Positions 6,168 through 7,257 of a DNA stretch of 7,257 nt are shown here, in pieces. Below the pieces are notes generated by a model. It made no database searches and was not told the origin of the DNA. It was given only the letters and a program-made list of their open reading frames with translations. Origin of the DNA: Candidatus Sulfotelmatobacter sp. (lineage in GTDB: Bacteria > Acidobacteriota > Terriglobia > Terriglobales > Acidobacteriaceae); NCBI GenBank assembly GCA_030040725.1, contig JASHTD010000186.1, positions 1-7,257 of the forward strand, written 5' to 3'. The translations under genes and the position numbers were made by a program. Every line of letters begins with the position of its first letter. Position 1 is the first letter of the stretch.

Positions 6168-6172
6168 CTCCT
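6168..6172 (-). promoter_or_regulatory. Ribosome binding site that decides the GTG start of the 16-heme cytochrome
   Basis: AGGAG on the minus strand lies 7 nt before GTG at 6160-6158. The in-frame ATG at 6196 has only AAGG three bases away. Confidence 0.6.
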
Positions 6173-6317
6173 GTAGAACCTGCATTTGCACGCCATTCGC
6201 CTTAGTCTCGCGACCGTTGAAATTCTTAACAGGAGACGCAAGACATTGCAACATCGTAACTTGTGGATAAAGGGCCGTCGAGTTCTCGCCTGTTCCGTGT
6301 TGCCGGATTCATCAGTT

Positions 6318-6334
6318 TGGGGGCTTATCCCCCA
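6318..6334. repeat. 6-bp GC-rich hairpin in the divergent intergenic region
   Basis: TGGGGG and CCCCCA pair around a CTTAT loop. No T tract follows on either strand, so it is not an intrinsic terminator. It could be a leader-RNA stem or a protein-binding site. Confidence 0.45.
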
Positions 6335-6525
6335 GCGGGATGGTCTAAATGACCCAAGTAATCGGCTTTCAACTCCAAGGTTGATCGCGATGGGAAGACA
6401 AAACAATTCCCAACCCTCAAAAAGAGAAAGGGACGAGCATTTCGTTCCAGCCCTCTAGCACATCTAAGTAAGTAAAGATATGCCAGGTTTTTGCATAAGC
6501 CGAAATTTTTAGAACACTTGATCGC

Positions 6526-6531
6526 AAGGAG
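6526..6531 (+). promoter_or_regulatory. Ribosome binding site of the VWA-like gene
   Basis: AAGGAG is followed by 5 nt (CAAGT) and ATG at 6537, which fixes the start of a frame that has no stop within the window. Confidence 0.7.
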
Positions 6532-6536
6532 CAAGT

Positions 6537-7257
6537 ATGAATACCCACCGTATTTTGCCGAATCTAGTCTTGGCCGTATCCCTGTGCCTGTGGGGCGTGC
6601 CCGCTCTTTCGGCACAGGGCGAACCAAGCAACGGAATTCCCGTTCACACTCTCGTGACGGTCGAAGCCAACAAAGGCTCGAACCCACCGGAGGTTACTCA
6701 GCAGGATGTACTGGTAAGGGAGGGTAAAGACCGCGACACCGTCACCGAGTGGATCCCTGCCCAAGGTGATCACGCCGATCTCGAATACTTCATTCTCATC
6801 GATGACGGAGCCAACATGACTCTTGGTTCTCAACTGGAACCGATTCGCAGGTTTATTCTTGCCCAGCCTCCGACCGCGAAAATCGGTCTCGCATACATGC
6901 AGAACGGCATCGCGCAGGTGGTGCAAACTCTCACCACCGATCACGACGCTGTGGCCAAAGCGCTGCGGCTTCCCACAGGGATTGCAGGCATCAACGGCAG
7001 CCCTTATTTTTCAGTCAGCGATCTGGTGAAGCGTTGGCCTGCCAGTGCGGCTCGCCGCGAAGTGCTGATGATCTCCGACGGCATTGACCGCTATTACGGT
7101 TCGGCAGACTTTCTCGATCCCTATCTTGACGCGGCGATCGGCGATGCTCTGCGTGCCGGCATTGTCGTCTCCGCCATCTATACTCCGGGCACGGGCCATT
7201 TCAGCCACGATTTCTACCTGACTTATTGGGGTCAGCTCTATATGGCGCGGCTCGCCG
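6537..7257 (+). CDS. Exported von Willebrand A-like protein, acidobacterial VWFA-related family (N-terminal 240 residues)
   Basis: The frame is open from ATG 6537 to the window edge. Residues 1-26 form a signal peptide (core LVLAVSLCLWGVPA, cleavage near LSA|QG). A short beta region follows (HTLVTVEANKG..PPEVTQQDVLVREG), as seen ahead of the VWA fold in the 'VWFA-related Acidobacterial domain' proteins. The VWA-like domain starts at about residue 83 with YFILIDDGANM, continues through KIGLAYM and VLMISDGIDR (Asp181), and reaches AGIVVSAIYTPG near residue 216. The metal-binding motif DxSxS reads D89-D-G-A-N93, with both serines replaced, so divalent-metal binding may be weakened or lost. The family's function is unknown. 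It is divergent from the cytochrome cluster and need not share its role. Confidence 0.75.
   Translation, partial: MNTHRILPNLVLAVSLCLWGVPALSAQGEPSNGIPVHTLVTVEANKGSNPPEVTQQDVLVREGKDRDTVTEWIPAQGDHADLEYFILIDDGANMTLGSQLEPIRRFILAQPPTAKIGLAYMQNGIAQVVQTLTTDHDAVAKALRLPTGIAGINGSPYFSVSDLVKRWPASAARREVLMISDGIDRYYGSADFLDPYLDAAIGDALRAGIVVSAIYTPGTGHFSHDFYLTYWGQLYMARLA

Larger units (their letters stand above)
6161..6536. other. 376-bp divergent intergenic region
   Basis: It separates the minus-strand cytochrome unit from the plus-strand VWA-like gene and must hold both promoters. I find no box pair good enough to name. The clearest structure is the palindrome TGGGGG (6318-6323), CTTAT, CCCCCA (6329-6334). 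Smaller stems lie nearby on its left: TCCG/CGGA around 6294-6307 and CGAG-TT-CTCG around 6279-6288. On the minus strand these would lie in a leader RNA 120-180 nt ahead of the cytochrome start. The open frames that cross the region show no signal peptide, domain or ribosome binding site. Confidence 0.5.

Noticed and set aside
6270..6335. Possible hammerhead ribozyme: CTGATGA flanked by stems on the minus strand
   Set aside because: The conserved GAAA after stem II, a proper stem III and a cleavage site are missing, so the resemblance is limited to the seven-base core.
6161..6406. N-terminal extension of the 16-heme cytochrome to an ATG at 6406
   Set aside because: The extra 82 residues have no ribosome binding site, would bury the signal peptide and cross hairpin-rich non-coding sequence. 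The GTG at 6160 with AGGAG fits better.
6325..6944. Minus-strand open frames across the start of the VWA-like gene (6687-6325 and 6944-6564)
   Set aside because: They overlap the well-supported plus-strand start with AAGGAG and a signal peptide, and have no domain or signal of their own.

Overview
The window looks like a chromosomal segment from an Acidobacteriota (Terriglobia-like) bacterium. The evidence is indirect. It carries the start of a gene resembling the 'VWFA-related Acidobacterial domain' family, palindromic intergenic repeats of the GTCATCCCGAAGC...GCGAGGGAT type that I associate with such genomes, moderately high GC, and several GTG starts. No rRNA, tRNA, CRISPR, integrase or insertion sequence is visible.

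Layout. Five genes are read on the minus strand, so they run from right to left. (1) 6160-4631 encodes a secreted 16-heme c-type cytochrome. (2) 4628-3288, only 2 nt after the previous stop, encodes an exported six-bladed NHL beta-propeller protein. A 375-bp gap follows, holding two palindromes, an intrinsic terminator and a candidate promoter. (3) 2912-1875 encodes a secreted tetraheme cytochrome rich in Gly, Asn, Thr and Ser, with the best ribosome binding site in the window. A 275-bp gap follows, with a perfect 10-bp hairpin and palindromic repeats. (4) 1599-445 encodes an exported SurA/PrsA-like foldase whose parvulin domain has lost its usual histidines. (5) 415 to beyond base 1 is the beginning of a secreted, probable outer-membrane beta-barrel protein. 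On the plus strand, 6537 to the right edge is the start of an exported von Willebrand A-like protein, divergent from the cytochrome cluster.

Interpretation. The set of parts is a periplasmic multiheme relay, a beta-propeller, a small tetraheme cytochrome, a prolyl-isomerase-type chaperone and an outer-membrane barrel candidate. This matches what I know of the machinery that makes extracellular cytochrome nanowires (OmcS/OmcE type; the omcS-companion 'osc' cluster of Geobacter sulfurreducens has a prolyl-isomerase chaperone, channel-like proteins and a beta-propeller). The best hypothesis is an acidobacterial extracellular electron transfer locus in which the tetraheme cytochrome is the candidate filament subunit and the other genes fold, export, wire or shape it. 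The domain content and gene order are seen directly. The nanowire role is inference.
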